This document shows positions 45,315 through 55,540 of a stretch of 64,000 nucleotides of DNA, piece after piece. The stretch comes from Acestrorhynchus altus (Eukaryota > Chordata > Actinopteri > Characiformes > Acestrorhynchidae), in the NCBI GenBank assembly GCA_034509495.1, contig CM067523.1:2652367-2716366 (forward strand), read 5' to 3'. Under the pieces are notes generated by a model. It ran no database searches and was not told the origin of the DNA. It worked only from the letters and a program-made list of their open reading frames with translations. Each line of letters begins with the position of its first letter. Within the stretch, counting starts at the first letter, position 1. The translations under genes and the position numbers were made by a program.

Positions 45315-48300
45315 TCTCCATGCTGATGAGAGGTTTTCACTTTGTGCTGCAGGACTTTATAATCCTGCTGTCAGCTGGGAAGATGTTGGTCATTTTGTTG
45401 ACAGTTATTTTGGGCTTTTCCTTCAAAACTGTGGCAGTTTGTCCAATTTTCCTCCAGCAATTTTCGTAATTGATGATTTTGCAGCACCGACTTCTTCAGG
45501 ACTTTGTTTAACAGTCAGCTGTTCTCCAGTTTCAGGGCGGTTCTGCAAACCCAATCAGATCAGCAGCAAAGGCAGAGCCTGCTGTCAGAGGATTGCAGCT
45601 TTATCGTCTCTCTTTCAGTCCTTTTATTTATTCTAGGTCTCTTCAGTTGTAATTTGACAAATGTAAAACTCGATGTAAACGATGTCATGATTTAAATATC
45701 GTTTAAATTGCCCAGCCCTTGTGTAACGGGGTGGTCAGTCAGACTGAGGGATGAACACGGTCATAAACTGTTTATCAAAAATAACGTTTCTTTAAAAGAA
45801 ATGTATCCTGTGGGACAAAAGGAGATATAATCTCCTTATAAACTTATAAAGGTTGAATAAAATAACCTGTGTGTGTGTGTGTGTGTGTGTGTGTCTGATC
45901 TCTTATTCAGGCTGATCTGCTGTTCCTATCTGAGGTTCAAGTGTTGCATGACATCTCAGCTCTGGTAAGCCCCCTTCATTTTCTGCTGTTGCTTCTTAGC
46001 ACATCACTGCATTCTTCTGCAGGACCAGCCCAGCACTGACGTGGTCTACAGACCTGTAAACACTCAAATATTGTCCTCTATTCTCTTATTTATCACAATA
46101 AAATAGTTCCTGATCCTCGTGCTAAACGTAATCACAGACAAATGTCAATTAAATATGCAACAAAGCACTTACTAACACTGGACATCAGACCATCATGTGA
46201 CTGTAGGGAACTTCTGGCCCACTACGGTTTGCAGAATTGCACTGAATCAGCCATACTGGGACACTTTCAGAGGTGGGGCTTGTTGTAGTTTTGCTGTATG
46301 AGACATTTGCACTTGAGCAACATGCACACTATCTCCACCATGCGTGACATTAAGGTTGGTGTCAGTAGGTTAATGTTTATCTGCTACAGAGGTTCCTATT
46401 CTATTGGCAGTACTTCTCTACTGGGACAAGATGTGCATTTGCACATCTGTGTCAGTAATGGGTGCAACATAAAGTATGCATTCATTATAAGGGTTGTCCA
46501 CAATTTTTGGACATATAGTGAAGGTGCAGATAGATAATTACAGACTGTAGCCCAGTCTGCTGTCGTTCCATTTTGTCCCCCTTCTGTCTCTGAGGCAGAT
46601 ATTTCTAATAGAACCCATGCCTGTAGAAATAAATGTGGCTGGTTCTAATAAACTGGCAGCTCAGTGAATAGCAGCCCCAGGTTGGTGGTTTTCTGTGCAG
46701 ATGTGAAGTAGGCTTCAGTTTCCTGACCTCTGTTTGTACGTGATGTTATCTCGTGATGTGTCTTCTTGTTTATGAAATGTCTCCAGCTGCTGAGGCATAA
46801 ACACTTGGCCAAGGACCAGGCTCCTGATCTGTTCTCTCTGGAGCTTGCCGGCTTGGAGGAAATTGCCCGTCGCTACGGCACAGATTCCCCGCAGTTCCAG
46901 GATGCTACCAAGATCCTGGCATCTGTACTGCAGAAGGTAAACGCTCAAGAGGTGTTGATCTCGAATCGGTGGATCCACAGTGGAGAAGTGGGAAATTATA
47001 CTGGGACTCTGCTCTTAGTCTGGGACGTTGGTGTGGAAATGCACGTTTAAAAGGCATCAGCCGTTAAGAGCACGGAACACGTTTACACGCACAATCAGAT
47101 CTTGATCTTATTTCTGTAGGTATCTGAACATTAAAGTGGGCATGTAAAGAGCTAAAGATCTAAGAAATTGGGGTGTTCTAGATATCTAAGACATTTCTGT
47201 GTCATTTCATGCTCTCTTCCTGACAAGGAAGGTAAATCCTTTACAGTCAGCATGTTCTCCTGCCTCCTGTGTTGCAGTTCGCTGATGACGTCTACAGTGT
47301 CTACAGCAACAATGCAGTGGTGGAGGTGGTGACTGTGAAGACCTTTGAGGTTCCCCTCACCAGGAAATCCCGCTCAATTCTGGAGAGCAAGCAGATTGTA
47401 AGTATTCCCACATGCGCAGTCATGGGTTTTGTGACATGACATTGAGAGATTCTAGGTGATATAACTCAACACAACACCAAAGAAATGTCTCGTAAAGGTA
47501 TTTGAAACATATGAAAAGGTTAGGACACCCTTTGTCCTCATAGCTGGTATTTCCTCTTTTGGCTGACTTATAACGTTCTACCATCTCTGACATGGACTGG
47601 AAGAACGACGTTCCCACTCCTTCAGGCAGAATTCTTTCAGCTCTGTGATGTTTCAGCGTCAGTGTTTGTACAGACGCTCTTACGTTCTCCTCAAACCCCC
47701 TCTGATACAATAAAGCTCTCATATAGTGGTTTCCATGATGGAGAGATCTCCAGAACTCCACAATCCCAAACCATCACACTTCCACCACCATACTTCACAG
47801 CTGCTATGAGGTTCTTGTGCTCAAATGCTGTGTTTGGTTTGTGTCAAACACGTCCGTTTCACTGTTCACAAAGTATTGAACTTCCAAAACGCATTTTCCA
47901 GAAGTCCCGCTCTCTGTCTCGGTGTTATCGGATGAACTTTAGTCTTTCCCTGATATTTTTCTTTTTGGCAGAAGGGATTTCCTCCTCGCACAGCTTTCAA
48001 AACGAAGCTTGTTTGGTTTTACACATCCTGCAGTCCGCTTTCTGGCCGAACTTGCTCGGACAGCCTGATCGGCCCACGATGGCAGTTGTTTTAAATGTTT
48101 TAAATGCCTTCTGAAAGTCGTCTGCAGCCTTCTTTCTGAAGAACGTTCAGAGAGCTCTTTGGATCTGGCCATGGTGATTCCACTCACTTGAGCAAACGAG
48201 AGCAAACCAAACTAATGTCTGAGGTTTAAATAAGATCCAGCTGATTTCCTCACAGTACAGATGTCTTTGATTGTTTCTACAAATGGTGTTTAAAAGTTCA

Positions 48301-48895
48301 AGTGAAGATCAAATCTCTGTTAAAACATGTTACGCAGAGAAGAACTCAGCATGCCTTCACCGGTCAGACAACCGGACAGTTGCGTTTGTTTACAGGTTTC
48401 TTTTTGAACGTCTTACAAAAACCCAAACACCCCATAAAACAAACCCAGATCTTACAGCAGAACAAAAACCTGTTTCCAGGCTTTGATCCTCTGCACTCAG
48501 AGCAACACACACAGACCTTTGTAATACATTCCATTCCTCTGCACGTGTGCGGAAGTTCAGTACGAGTGAGGGGGTCTGTGGTCCAGTCTTATCCCTTTTC
48601 TTCACAGCAGGTTCCACTGACCTATTTTCTATTGTACAGCAAAAGCAAATGATCTGCAGGTTGTTGTGTTCTAACCTATGTGGGCTCTTCACTGTTTCAG
48701 AGCAACCCTGGAAGCCCCTACAACCTGGCCTACAAGTACAACTATGAGTACGCTGTGATCTTCAACATCGTGCTGTGGCTCATGATCGTGCTGGCCTTGG
48801 CCGTCATCGCCATCGCATACAATCTGTGGAACATGGATCCGGGCTACGACAGCATCATCTACAGGATGACCAACCAGAAGATCAGAATGGACTAA
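40603..48895 (+). CDS. atp6ap2: Renin receptor / V-ATPase accessory protein 2 (atp6ap2), complete
   Basis: Single-pass type I membrane protein that helps assemble the V-ATPase, binds (pro)renin and acts in Wnt signalling. Nine exons join into 355 codons plus stop, close to the 350 residues of mammals. A signal peptide occupies residues 1-18 or so, a soluble ectodomain runs to about 305, the processing site RKSR is at 280-283, the membrane segment at about 309-331, and the tail ends MTNQKIRMD. Intron 1 holds a 32-base minisatellite and a foldback element; intron 3 is mostly unique; intron 4 holds a Tc1 relic and (GT)n; intron 5 has (CA)n and (GT)n; intron 6 a MITE; intron 7 is short and unique; intron 8 a Tc1 element. 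Every exon junction keeps phase, and no frame damage is present. Divergent from bcor, as in mammals. Confidence 0.98.
40905..41045. repeat. 32-base minisatellite, four to five copies
   Basis: Units of GGGGGACCCCTGCCCCATCC followed by TTATGAGGTCTA repeat head to tail in intron 1 of atp6ap2 with few differences. Confidence 0.9.
41139..41492. mobile_element. Foldback DNA element with long terminal inverted repeats
   Basis: GTGAGAAGATGGTAGCACG and the surrounding 70 bases (41139-41210) are repeated in inverse orientation at 41418-41492. The interior of about 205 bases has no coding capacity. It sits in intron 1 of atp6ap2. Confidence 0.65.
42090..42220 (+). CDS. atp6ap2: atp6ap2 exon 2
   Basis: 131 nt encoding VFGDQLTVLRSPQYVTFREG through TMGFSVQE. 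Acceptor CATCTGTAG|G, donor GAG|GTAAAG. WPLAGEKVPD and MGFSV match the family. Confidence 0.96.
42260..42405. mobile_element. Short inverted-repeat element (hAT-MITE-like)
   Basis: Left part CTCAACACTGGTCCTGGAGG pairs with right part GTGCCTGAGGAACACTGG in inverted form. Same theme as 48955-49115. Confidence 0.5.
42463..42591 (+). CDS. atp6ap2: atp6ap2 exon 3
   Basis: 43 codons, DLDWPGLAAGSLFQRPRANV to SSYPLEN. The acceptor is the end of a (GT)10 run, GTGTAG|GAT, with no ordinary pyrimidine tract. Confidence 0.96.
43153..43248 (+). CDS. atp6ap2: atp6ap2 exon 4
   Basis: 32 codons, PVPFTLDSVANTIHTLFAES to LQLAPSEE. Acceptor TTTTTCGCAG, donor GAG|GTAAAC. Confidence 0.96.
43795..44350 (+). mobile_element. 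Tc1-like transposon relic
   Basis: Plus strand, 43852-44050, reads HHPTEMLWKNLKQAVHGRKP followed by SSLTELEMF, the C-terminal region of Tc1 transposases around the DLNPIE-type motif; the catalytic acidic residues are changed. 44265-44335 resembles the end of the Tc1 element at 47490-48260. Inactive. Confidence 0.65.
44625..44669. repeat. (GT)22 microsatellite touching an atp6ap2 acceptor
   Basis: The repeat runs directly into the TAG of the exon 5 acceptor. Confidence 0.97.
44672..44809 (+). CDS. atp6ap2: atp6ap2 exon 5
   Basis: 46 codons, RLYMMGMANTVFEDLPVTLQ to LPLHSLSRNSE. The acceptor is a (GT)22 run ending GTGTAG|AGG. The donor GAG|GTAACA is followed within ten bases by (CA)33. Confidence 0.96.
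44818..44885. repeat. (CA)33 microsatellite next to an atp6ap2 donor
   Basis: Uninterrupted CA run beginning nine bases after the end of exon 5. Confidence 0.97.
45232..45307. repeat. (GT)38 microsatellite
   Basis: Uninterrupted GT run in atp6ap2 intron 5. A further (GT)12 is at 45871-45894, just before exon 6. Confidence 0.97.
45911..45964 (+). CDS. atp6ap2: atp6ap2 exon 6 (small)
   Basis: 18 codons, ADLLFLSEVQVLHDISAL. Acceptor CTTATTCAG, donor CTG|GTAAGC. Small in-frame exon; skipping it would keep frame and delete a conserved helix. Confidence 0.95.
46285..46525 (+). mobile_element. MITE copy C
   Basis: Shares GGCAGTACTTCTCTACTGGG, GTGCATTTGCACATCTGTG and a right end CCACAATTTTTGGACATATA with the element at 10790. 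Confidence 0.55.
46787..46936 (+). CDS. atp6ap2: atp6ap2 exon 7
   Basis: 50 codons, LRHKHLAKDQAPDLFSLELA to KILASVLQK. Acceptor TCTCCAG, donor AAG|GTAAAC. RHKHLAKD and SLELAGL.EI are strongly conserved. Confidence 0.96.
47278..47397 (+). CDS. atp6ap2: atp6ap2 exon 8 with processing site
   Basis: 40 codons, FADDVYSVYSNNAVVEVVTV to ILESKQI. Contains RKSR (residues 280-283), at the place where furin or site-1 protease releases the soluble (pro)renin receptor in mammals. Acceptor GTGTTGCAG, donor ATT|GTAAGT. Confidence 0.95.
47490..48260 (-). mobile_element. Tc1-like transposon, degraded, in atp6ap2 intron 8
   Basis: The minus strand starts with MARSKELSERSSERRLQTTF (48193 downward), typical of a Tc1 transposase N terminus. 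Transposase-related debris follows towards 47740, and the end near 47510 reads AAAGGGTGTCCTAACCTTTT. Several frame breaks make it inactive. Confidence 0.65.
48701..48895 (+). CDS. atp6ap2: atp6ap2 exon 9 (membrane segment, tail, stop)
   Basis: 64 codons plus TAA. SNPGSPYNLAYKYNYEYAV, then the hydrophobic segment around residues 309-331, then NMDPGYDSIIYRMTNQKIRM and D. The tail, with its tyrosine motifs and KIRMD end, is nearly identical to mammals. Confidence 0.97.
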   Translation, partial: SNPGSPYNLAYKYNYEYAVIFNIVLWLMIVLALAVIAIAYNLWNMDPGYDSIIYRMTNQKIRMD

Positions 48896-49765
48896 TCACA
48901 CTTGCATTCCATCCCAAAACGATTGTGTGTGTGTGTGTGTGTGTGTGTGTCTATACCAGTAGAGCCCAACTTTGGTTCTGGAGGACGCTCTGCCCTGCAT
49001 GTTTGGGGTTTCCTGCTCTTCACTCTGTCTTCAGCTCAAGAAAGGCTTATTAATGATCTAATGAGCTGGATGAGGTAGAGCAGGGGGTTCTCCACGACCA
49101 GGGTTGGGTTCCTCTGATCTATACAAGTCCAGTGGAACCCTCAGTAAGTGTGTGCACCTCTGAAACGTGTTGTACAAAAGACAGTCTGTCCGTCGCATTG
49201 AACTGTAAATGTTAAATGAATATTTGAAGTATATTTATTGATGAGCTGTTTGGTGGAATTTAGTGAGCAGTTGATTCCAGTTTAAATATTTGACACCTCC
49301 CCCAGTTAGCACTGGTGAAAATGAATGAATAGGCTCATGCTGATTGGTCCTCACCAGCTTTCATTCATTTTTAACCTTTTTCGCTTTAGTGGGTGAAGAA
49401 AAACCCAATATTGGATGTAAATACTATCGCCATCATTGTATTTCTGTCTGAGTGGAGACTGTACAGGCTAATTTGTCCTGCTACACTTGTGATTTTGGCC
49501 GTGTTGATGTATTTGTCCTGCTTCTTACTGGTCCACAGTTTGAAACCCAGTTTTATTTATTGTGATGATTTGATAGTTCCTTTAGTTCCTGATACACTGG
49601 ACGTGCAGTACAATGACCACGGCGCAGGTCTCTACAAATGCGTAAGGCCGACGTGCTGAAAAGAATATCTATAAATCGAAGTTAATTACACTATTTGATG
49701 CTCCGGAGTTCGGCTGTAATTATCGTACGTGTCCTGAACAAATAAAGGTCTAATCCAGACTGAAG
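48896..49765 (+). other. atp6ap2: atp6ap2 3' UTR with polyadenylation signal
   Basis: A canonical AATAAA at 49741-49746 is the first clear signal after the stop codon. The UTR contains a (GT)n at 48925-48950 and an inverted-repeat element at 48955-49115. Cleavage is expected at about 49760-49775. Confidence 0.6.
48955..49115. mobile_element. Inverted-repeat element (hAT-MITE-like) in the 3' UTR
   Basis: AACTTTGGTTCTGGAGGACG at the left and CACGACCAGGGTTGGG at the right are an imperfect inverted pair enclosing CTGCCCTGCATG and TTAATGATCTAATGAGCTGG, a common fish repeat. Confidence 0.5.
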
Positions 49766-50279
49766 AAAACAGGCTGTTTGGCAGTCAGTGAAAGTGTCTC
49801 GAGGCTTTATTAATGTATGAAGTTCAGGTGTTTACGCACCTCATCTTGACCTTTGTTACACACATACCGTGATCTTCTCGCTGAGATCAGCTGAAAGTTG
49901 GTGGCATGTTCTCTTTTTATTCAGAAAAAGGAAACAATAATTTACTGATGGTGTGACCAGTCACCCTGACGGTTACCCAGACAGAGCACCATTGCACAAC
50001 TTCCACTTATCTGGAAAGAGAATCAGTCTGGTCGCCAAACCAAAGCAATGTCTTTCTAAGCATTCAGCACATTTGACGTCTTCACCATCACCACCCAGAC
50101 GCTCGTACTGCAGAGCATTGAGGAAGCCTACACCTCGCGTGGTCACTCGGTAGGCTTCAGCTTGAGGTTAAACCATATGATCTTTCACGTGAAGGTCGTG
50201 GGAAAATGAAGTCCTTCAGCTACCCATGAGAAGTGTACCATGAAGACAGTCCAGACACTAATACAACACAGTGCTTGTC

Positions 50280-50600
50280 CTCCCCTATGATGTCCAAATG
50301 TTTGTGGGCACCCCTTCTAATGAATGTGTTGGGCTCAGGGTAAGATGGGCCCGTCTGTCACAGATATCCAAATGCACACACAGCTTGTATAGTCCCTTTA
50401 GAGAAGCAGTGCCAATAGAATAGGACCATGTTTACTGTCAGGGGTGGGTTCGAAGGGTATAAAGTCCCCTAGCAATGAGCTGTGGTTTGGTGGAACTGGG
50501 TTCTCTGGAATGATGGTGCTCCCTCCAGTGCTGTGAACGAGGTGGAGTGGTGATGATCCAATAATGTTCCTGAACATCCTGATGCACTGACGGAATGTCT
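50280..50600 (-). mobile_element. MITE copy D (inverted)
   Basis: Starts CCAAATGTTTGTGGGCACCC and contains GTCCCTTTAGAGAAGCAGTG, the complement of blocks in the 10790 element. Only partial. Confidence 0.55.
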
Positions 50601-51179
50601 TTTGCCCTTTAAGTGTGTCTGTATTTAGAAAAGCCCAGCTTTAAATAAACAGTGCGGCTGTATCTGTGCAGCCTATGAGTGTTTGTGACTGAACATATGG
50701 TAACGATGTGAAAGGACACCCACAACGAAGACCTGAAAATAAAAATCCCTGCCAGCCCTGCTGACTTCTTCTCACAGTTCCTCTGGTCTCTCTGAGGCAA
50801 AGATCATGTGGGTTTCGAAAGAAATGAAAAGTGTCAAAGGAAGTGTCAAGACCCGGAAAACGTTGTTTAGGTACAGCTTGATTGTAGCTTCACCAGGCTC
50901 ACTTCAATCTACAGCTATTAACCAGTGCAGTTCAGTGTCTCACCAGCATGTGTGTAGACTACATGTCAGACCGAGGAATGAATTCAGGTCTTCAGGTTCC
51001 TCTTCGGTTTCGGATGCTGTAATAGGACATATGTGCTGTTCAGTTCATTCTGCATCCCACCGATGGTTGACGGTAGCTCAATCTCGTCAGGCTGAAAACA
51101 ACAACGATAAAATATGATACAATAAATAATAACAATAATCGCTCAACAACTTTATATACGTGACACACTACCGAATTCA

Positions 51180-51345
51180 CACACTAGGGCGTAGTGAGCA
51201 CACATGCCCAGAGCGGTGGGCAGCTGGGTAGTTGAGTGTCTTGCTCAAGGGCACTTCACTCATACCTTGCCAGTACAGGGATTCGAACCAGCAACCTTCC
51301 AGTCACAGGGCTGGTTCTCTAACTACCAGGATGTGGCTACTACAT
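51180..51345 (-). mobile_element. tRNA-derived SINE, second copy
   Basis: Minus strand: GGTAGTTAGAGAACCAGCCC (A box side), GCTGGTTCGAATCCCTG (B box), then GTGCCCTTGAGCAAGACACT. Same family as at 4258. Confidence 0.6.
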
Positions 51346-51674
51346 TTAGAAGAATATATGTTTATATTTTTAAACATCTCAAATACATTGTATTTCATTA
51401 CGAGGTTGGATATATATTGTTAACAATGTGTGGAAATGGTTTGGTTTGAGATGATGCCATACAGAGGAGTGTCATGATTAAAGGAGCAACCACCTTGATC
51501 ATCAAAGAGCAGCTTAAACCATCTAAACTACCAGCATAAGCTGGTCTGGAGCTGCGAGGTTGAGTGTGAAACCTGAATCATTCATATTTCAAAACCCAGT
51601 TTTGTTTTTGTCGGTTGATTTATTCCAGGTTCGACTCTGTTAAGCTAATTTTGATGTGCCAGTTCCTACATACA

Positions 51675-52165
51675 CCAATCAACCATAACATTATGACCCC
51701 CTCTTTGTTTTGATGCCCACTGTCCATTTTATCAGCTGTCCACTTTACCAGACAGGAGCACTCAGTCCATCAGTTTCATACTTTATGATCCTCCTTTAAC
51801 CCTGATCTTCAGTTTGAGCAGGTATCGTGTGGGTGGTGGGTCATTCTTGGCACTACGCTAATGCGGGAATTATGGTGGTGTGTTAGTGTGTGTTGCACTG
51901 GTACACGTGGCTTAGACACAGCAGTGCTGCTGGAGTGCTGGATAGTGCTACACACACTAACACCACCACCACCGTGTCAGTGTGACTGCAGTGCTGAGAA
52001 TGACCCACCACCCACATGACAGCTGCTCCTTGGTGGTCCTGTGGGGTCCTGAGCACTGAAGATCAGGGTGAAAGGAGGAGAATGAAGGATGCAGGGAAAC
52101 AGATGAACTGCAAAGTGCTCCTGTGTGGCAAGGAGTGCAAGGAGGTCCTCATAATGTTATGGCCG
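51675..52165. mobile_element. Palindromic foldback MITE
   Basis: The ends CCATAACATTATGACC and CATAATGTTATGGCC are inverted copies. The interior GGTGGTGTGTTAGTGTGTGT pairs with CTACACACACTAACACCACC, so most of the element can fold into a long hairpin. Related to 37690-38100. Confidence 0.65.
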
Positions 52166-52754
52166 ATAGAAATACATACAAAGAAATGCAGCCTTTTGGG
52201 TTTGAGGGTTCCTTTGCTTTGTCCTTCTGCTGAACTGTGAGTTACAACCATGAAGTGATTAGCTGTGGCTTCTGTGTGCCCTTCAACCCATACCTTCGAT
52301 TTTTAAATACGACATAGCTGGTGGTATAACCGCAAGCATAGCTGCCTTGATTCTTGGTCAGCCCATAAGGGACTTTCCATGTCAGCATCAGCAGACAATG
52401 TACGTTCCTATAGAAAATAAACAAGTTAACTGGTCAACACTAGATTTGTACCTGTGCACCATTAAGGTCTTGATGCTGCCGTCGATTCTGTGGACGTGGC
52501 GCTGCCGTCGAGTCTGGACTTTGGGGTTCTGCTTGGGGCTTTGGAGTCCTTTTACAGTTCCAAACGGTCACACCTGAAATGTTGAGAAATCTAAATGGTG
52601 TGTCTGATATTTATAAGATCTATTTGAATCGCATCAGAATCTGAAAATGCTCAGAATGAAGGTGAGACTGGATCTTCATACGTGAAACAATCAGGACATT
52701 TGACCTTCATTTGATGAAATGTCTTTGTCTAAAATTGGAACTGCAAAGGATTAG

Positions 52755-53010
52755 ACCATTGTTCTGGCACCAAAATGGTGGAACGAACTTCCCCTGGGAG
52801 TCCGAACAGCTGAGTCCCTCACTGTCTTCAAACGCAGACTGAAGACTCATCTGTTTCAGGAGGATTTAACTCCAAGACTTTTGTTTCAACACGGCCTAAA
52901 CGTGTGGAATCTCTAGAATCCAGCCTCGTCTACTAGCTAAGGATGTTCTAAGTAAACAGCAAAGCACTTTTGTAAGTCGCTCTGGATAAGGGCGTCTGCT
53001 AAACGCCGCA
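52755..53010 (+). mobile_element. LINE 3' end (L2-like)
   Basis: The plus strand encodes WWNELPLGVRTAESLTVFKR followed by RLKTHLFQE, the C-terminal motif of fish L2/Rex1-type reverse transcriptases. It ends with GTAAGTCGCTCTGGATAAGG and GCGTCTGCTAAACGC, the 3' tail shared with V-type SINEs. Strongly 5'-truncated. Confidence 0.7.
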
Positions 53011-53269
53011 AATGTAGAGAGGACTGTGGACTGTCTTATTTAAAACTCAGACATTCGTTTGGTTTGATCTTGATTGTTAAAGTGAGAGAGATTCAAATAG
53101 CTCTCAGAGAGAAGCCTGTAGATATAAAAAGGGATATAAAAAGATCTTAAAACCGTTAGAGTTCAGCCGTCCCACTGTCCAGAAAATGACTTTAACCCCT
53201 GCCAACATGGGCAGGTCAGGCCACCTGAGCAAGTTCAGCCCAAGACGAGACGAAAGAAGTCTCCAACAA

Positions 53270-53880
53270 TCCTAAAATGTCACCACAGGACCTATAGTTA
53301 ATGCCAGTTGATATTTAAGTGCAGAAGCTACACTTCGAGAAAGAGTGTGCAAAGGAAGTGTGCAAGGAGGAAACCCTTGCTGTGAAAAAGGAAAAAAAAA
53401 AGATTTGTCTACACAACACTTAGACGAAGAGCAGGACTCCTGAAACAATGTGCTTTGGACAGAAGACAATCCAAACACAGCATTTGAGCACCAGAACCAC
53501 ATACCAGCTGTGAAGCATGTTGGTGGAAGTGTGATGGTGTTGAGCTGCTTTGCTGCAGCAGGGTCTGAAAATCTCACCATCACAGAAACCGCTATGAGAT
53601 CTTTATTGTATCAGAGGGAGCTTGAGGAGAACGTAAGAACGTCTGTACAAAGACGCGGAAACGTCAACGAGCTGAAAGATGGACATTATTTCAGCCAAAT
53701 TGCATTTAATTACATTTTGAAACTGATTTTAAAAGACATTTCTTCGGTTGTTTGGTGCTTATTTACACTCCCTCCATCTCAGGGTAGTTAAAATGAAGAG
53801 CAAGTGTCCAGAAGTTTACATTCGTTAAATAAAAAAAAACAAAGGTTTCCATGAGGCGTCCTAACGTTTTCAGATGTTCT
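53270..53880 (+). mobile_element. Tc1-like transposon relic
   Basis: Reads FEHQNHIPAVKHVGGSVMVL followed by SCFAAAG (Tc1 block with VKH.GGSVM). The right end TGAGGCGTCCTAACGTTTTC is the inverted form of the end at 47510. Frame broken; non-functional. Confidence 0.65.
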
Positions 53881-54115
53881 TTGGGAACTGTAGGGGCTCA
53901 GTGACGAGTGTACTGGGTTATTAATTTCAGCCTTATGAATTCTTTTCCCAGGTCACATAAACTGCTGCTGTGAGTCCCTTTCTGATTGGTTTTAAACGTT
54001 CTTCTTAATTTTTGATGTGAAAACTGTAACATTAAGTTATAAAGTGGCCAAGTAACAATGAGTCACACATTTCTCGTCTGTGTTTTCTCTGCTCTTCACG
54101 GTAAACGCAACTTGC

Positions 54116-54241
54116 CTGTTAGTGCGATGACCAGGACAAAGTTCAGCAGGCCAGATACGATGAGAAGGGTTTGCAGCTGAGGATGTTTAGTGTCTTCTGC
54201 AGCCGATTCCGTCCCGTTTGTGACATTGTGTCTGCACTGAT
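54116..54241 (-). CDS. Receptor copy 1: stalk and membrane exon
   Basis: 126 nt, same length as its counterpart in copy 2. Acceptor TTTTCAG|AT, donor CAG|GCAAGT (GC-AG class). No charged residue in the membrane segment, unlike receptors that pair with adaptor proteins. Confidence 0.72.
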
Positions 54242-55036
54242 CTGAAAACGATTCAGCAGTTTTAATACAAACAAACTGATTTTATAAGATTCATCAAGTG
54301 CCAGTGATTTGCTCATCATTTTATGGAAGGATTGAGGAGATAAGATGTATTAAGATCATATGCTTGTCTTAAAGACAAACAGGAAGGTTTAAGGAAACAC
54401 AGAATAGACTTTTGGAAAAAGAAAATACTGATTAAATATCTTCTGATCAGCTTTCAGACCTTTAAACCAGAAGCTACTTTACAGCAGGTCAATTCATCAC
54501 ATTTGCTAATGAATTTTAAATATAACTGTAATTAATACTTTAATACAGAAAAGTCTGTTCTTACCTGCAGGCTGCTCGATGTAAAGTCTGAGGCCGTCAC
54601 TACTTTTACGGAATGAGTCGTTCTGGATGCAGTAATAAATTCCTAATTCACTCTCAGTGATATTTTGAATAAATAAAGTCCCGTTTAACTGCAATGAGAA
54701 TGTTTTACTGAAGGCTGGATCACCGTACTGTGCACTCGTAGCTTCGCTTGAGAAAGAGCGTAATATGAACACCGTAGGATGTGATGACTTCATCAGGAAC
54801 CAGAAAACATTTTTTCCACCAATCTCACAGCCTAAAGTCATGTTCTGTCCCGGTTCTACCTTCAGATCAGTGAAACCATCTGCAGCTCCACACCACAGCA
54901 GCAGACCTAAGAGAACCAGCAGCAGAACACAGCAGATGAGTGACCCTAAACACTGAGTCTGACATTCAGCTTCACACACTCAGAAACAGGTATGTAGGAG
55001 ACCAGACTCACAGAGGTGAAGATGAAGAGTCCTCAT
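54116..55036 (-). CDS. Ig V-type single-pass receptor, copy 1
   Basis: Three exons (55036-55012, 54906-54565, 54241-54116) join in phase. They encode a short signal peptide (MRTLHLHLCLLLWCGAADG), one V-type Ig domain with LGCEIGG, then VFWF, then IYYC as the cysteine/tryptophan framework, several N-glycosylation sequons, an acidic stalk (NVTNGTESAAEDTKHPQ) and a hydrophobic segment (TLLIVSGLLNFVLVIALT). This resembles the diversified leukocyte receptors of fish (CD300- or NILT-like); I cannot name the subfamily. The last visible exon ends at a GC donor (ACAG|GCAAGT). If it is not used, translation stops six residues later after GKLRLP. No tail exon was found. Copy 2 at the right edge shares the stalk exon almost base for base. 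Confidence 0.75.
54565..54906 (-). CDS. Receptor copy 1: Ig V-type exon
   Basis: 342 nt. Acceptor GGTTCTCTTAG|GT, donor CCTGCAG|GTAAGA. One Ig domain of about 105 residues with VEPGQNMTLGC in the B strand, GKNVFWF in the C strand and ITESELGIYYC in the F strand. No J-like segment follows. Confidence 0.78.
55012..55036 (-). CDS. Receptor copy 1: first exon
   Basis: ATG and seven further codons (MRTLHLHL) plus one base; donor CTCT|GTGAGT. An ETS/PU.1-like GAGGAAGTGG lies about 75 bases upstream, at 55108-55117. Confidence 0.65.
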
Positions 55037-55174
55037 GTTGTTTCTGAACTCTCTCACTGCTTCCCCGACTTAGTGAGGAAGCGCTGCTGCAGATCTTCAG
55101 AAGAATAGGAGGAAGTGGGTGGACTTTCTGACCACACTGTTCAACCACACGCTGCAGACATTATCTCATGTATA

Positions 55175-55540
55175 TATATATGTTTTTTGGACACAGGTGT
55201 GCAAATGCTCACACAGCCTGTCTAGTCCCTGTAGAGAAGACCTGACAATAGAATAGAACAAACAGGAACCTAGTGCCTCCATGTCTGATACCAGGTGTGG
55301 ACTAGAGCGATATAAAGCCCAGCTGTGGACCAGTGGAACTGTGAATTTTGGGGATGAGGAAGGGTGGTGCATCCTACTGGCTCTCACTACAGCTCATCAA
55401 TGAATGCAATCAGATGCTCACAGCAATGCTCCAAAACGTAGTAGAAAGTCTTTGCGGGACAGTAGAGAGAGATGCTCCACTAAAAGTGGGTTAAACTCTT
55501 TTTAAATACCCTTGATTTCAGAAGAAACTTTGAATGATCT
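55175..55540 (-). mobile_element. MITE copy E (inverted)
   Basis: GTCTAGTCCCTGTAGAGAAG and TTTAAATACCCTTGATTTCA are complements of interior and end blocks of the elements at 10790 and 27058. Confidence 0.55.

Larger units (their letters stand above)
49770..54115. other. Intergenic region right of atp6ap2
   Basis: No gene found. Holds MITE copy D, a SINE, a palindromic MITE, a LINE 3' end and a Tc1 relic, separated by unique sequence. I looked here for cytoplasmic-tail exons of the receptor at 54116-55036, using the tail exons at 63194-62192 as a guide, and found none. Confidence 0.6.

Noticed and set aside
44681..45469. 262-codon plus-strand frame
   Set aside because: Begins in atp6ap2 exon 5 but then runs through intron repeats. 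The spliced gene explains the conserved part.
54506..54979. Receptor start at an upstream GTG giving a longer leader
   Set aside because: The true first exon with ATG and a GT donor is at 55036-55012. The extra leader is intron sequence before the acceptor at 54906.
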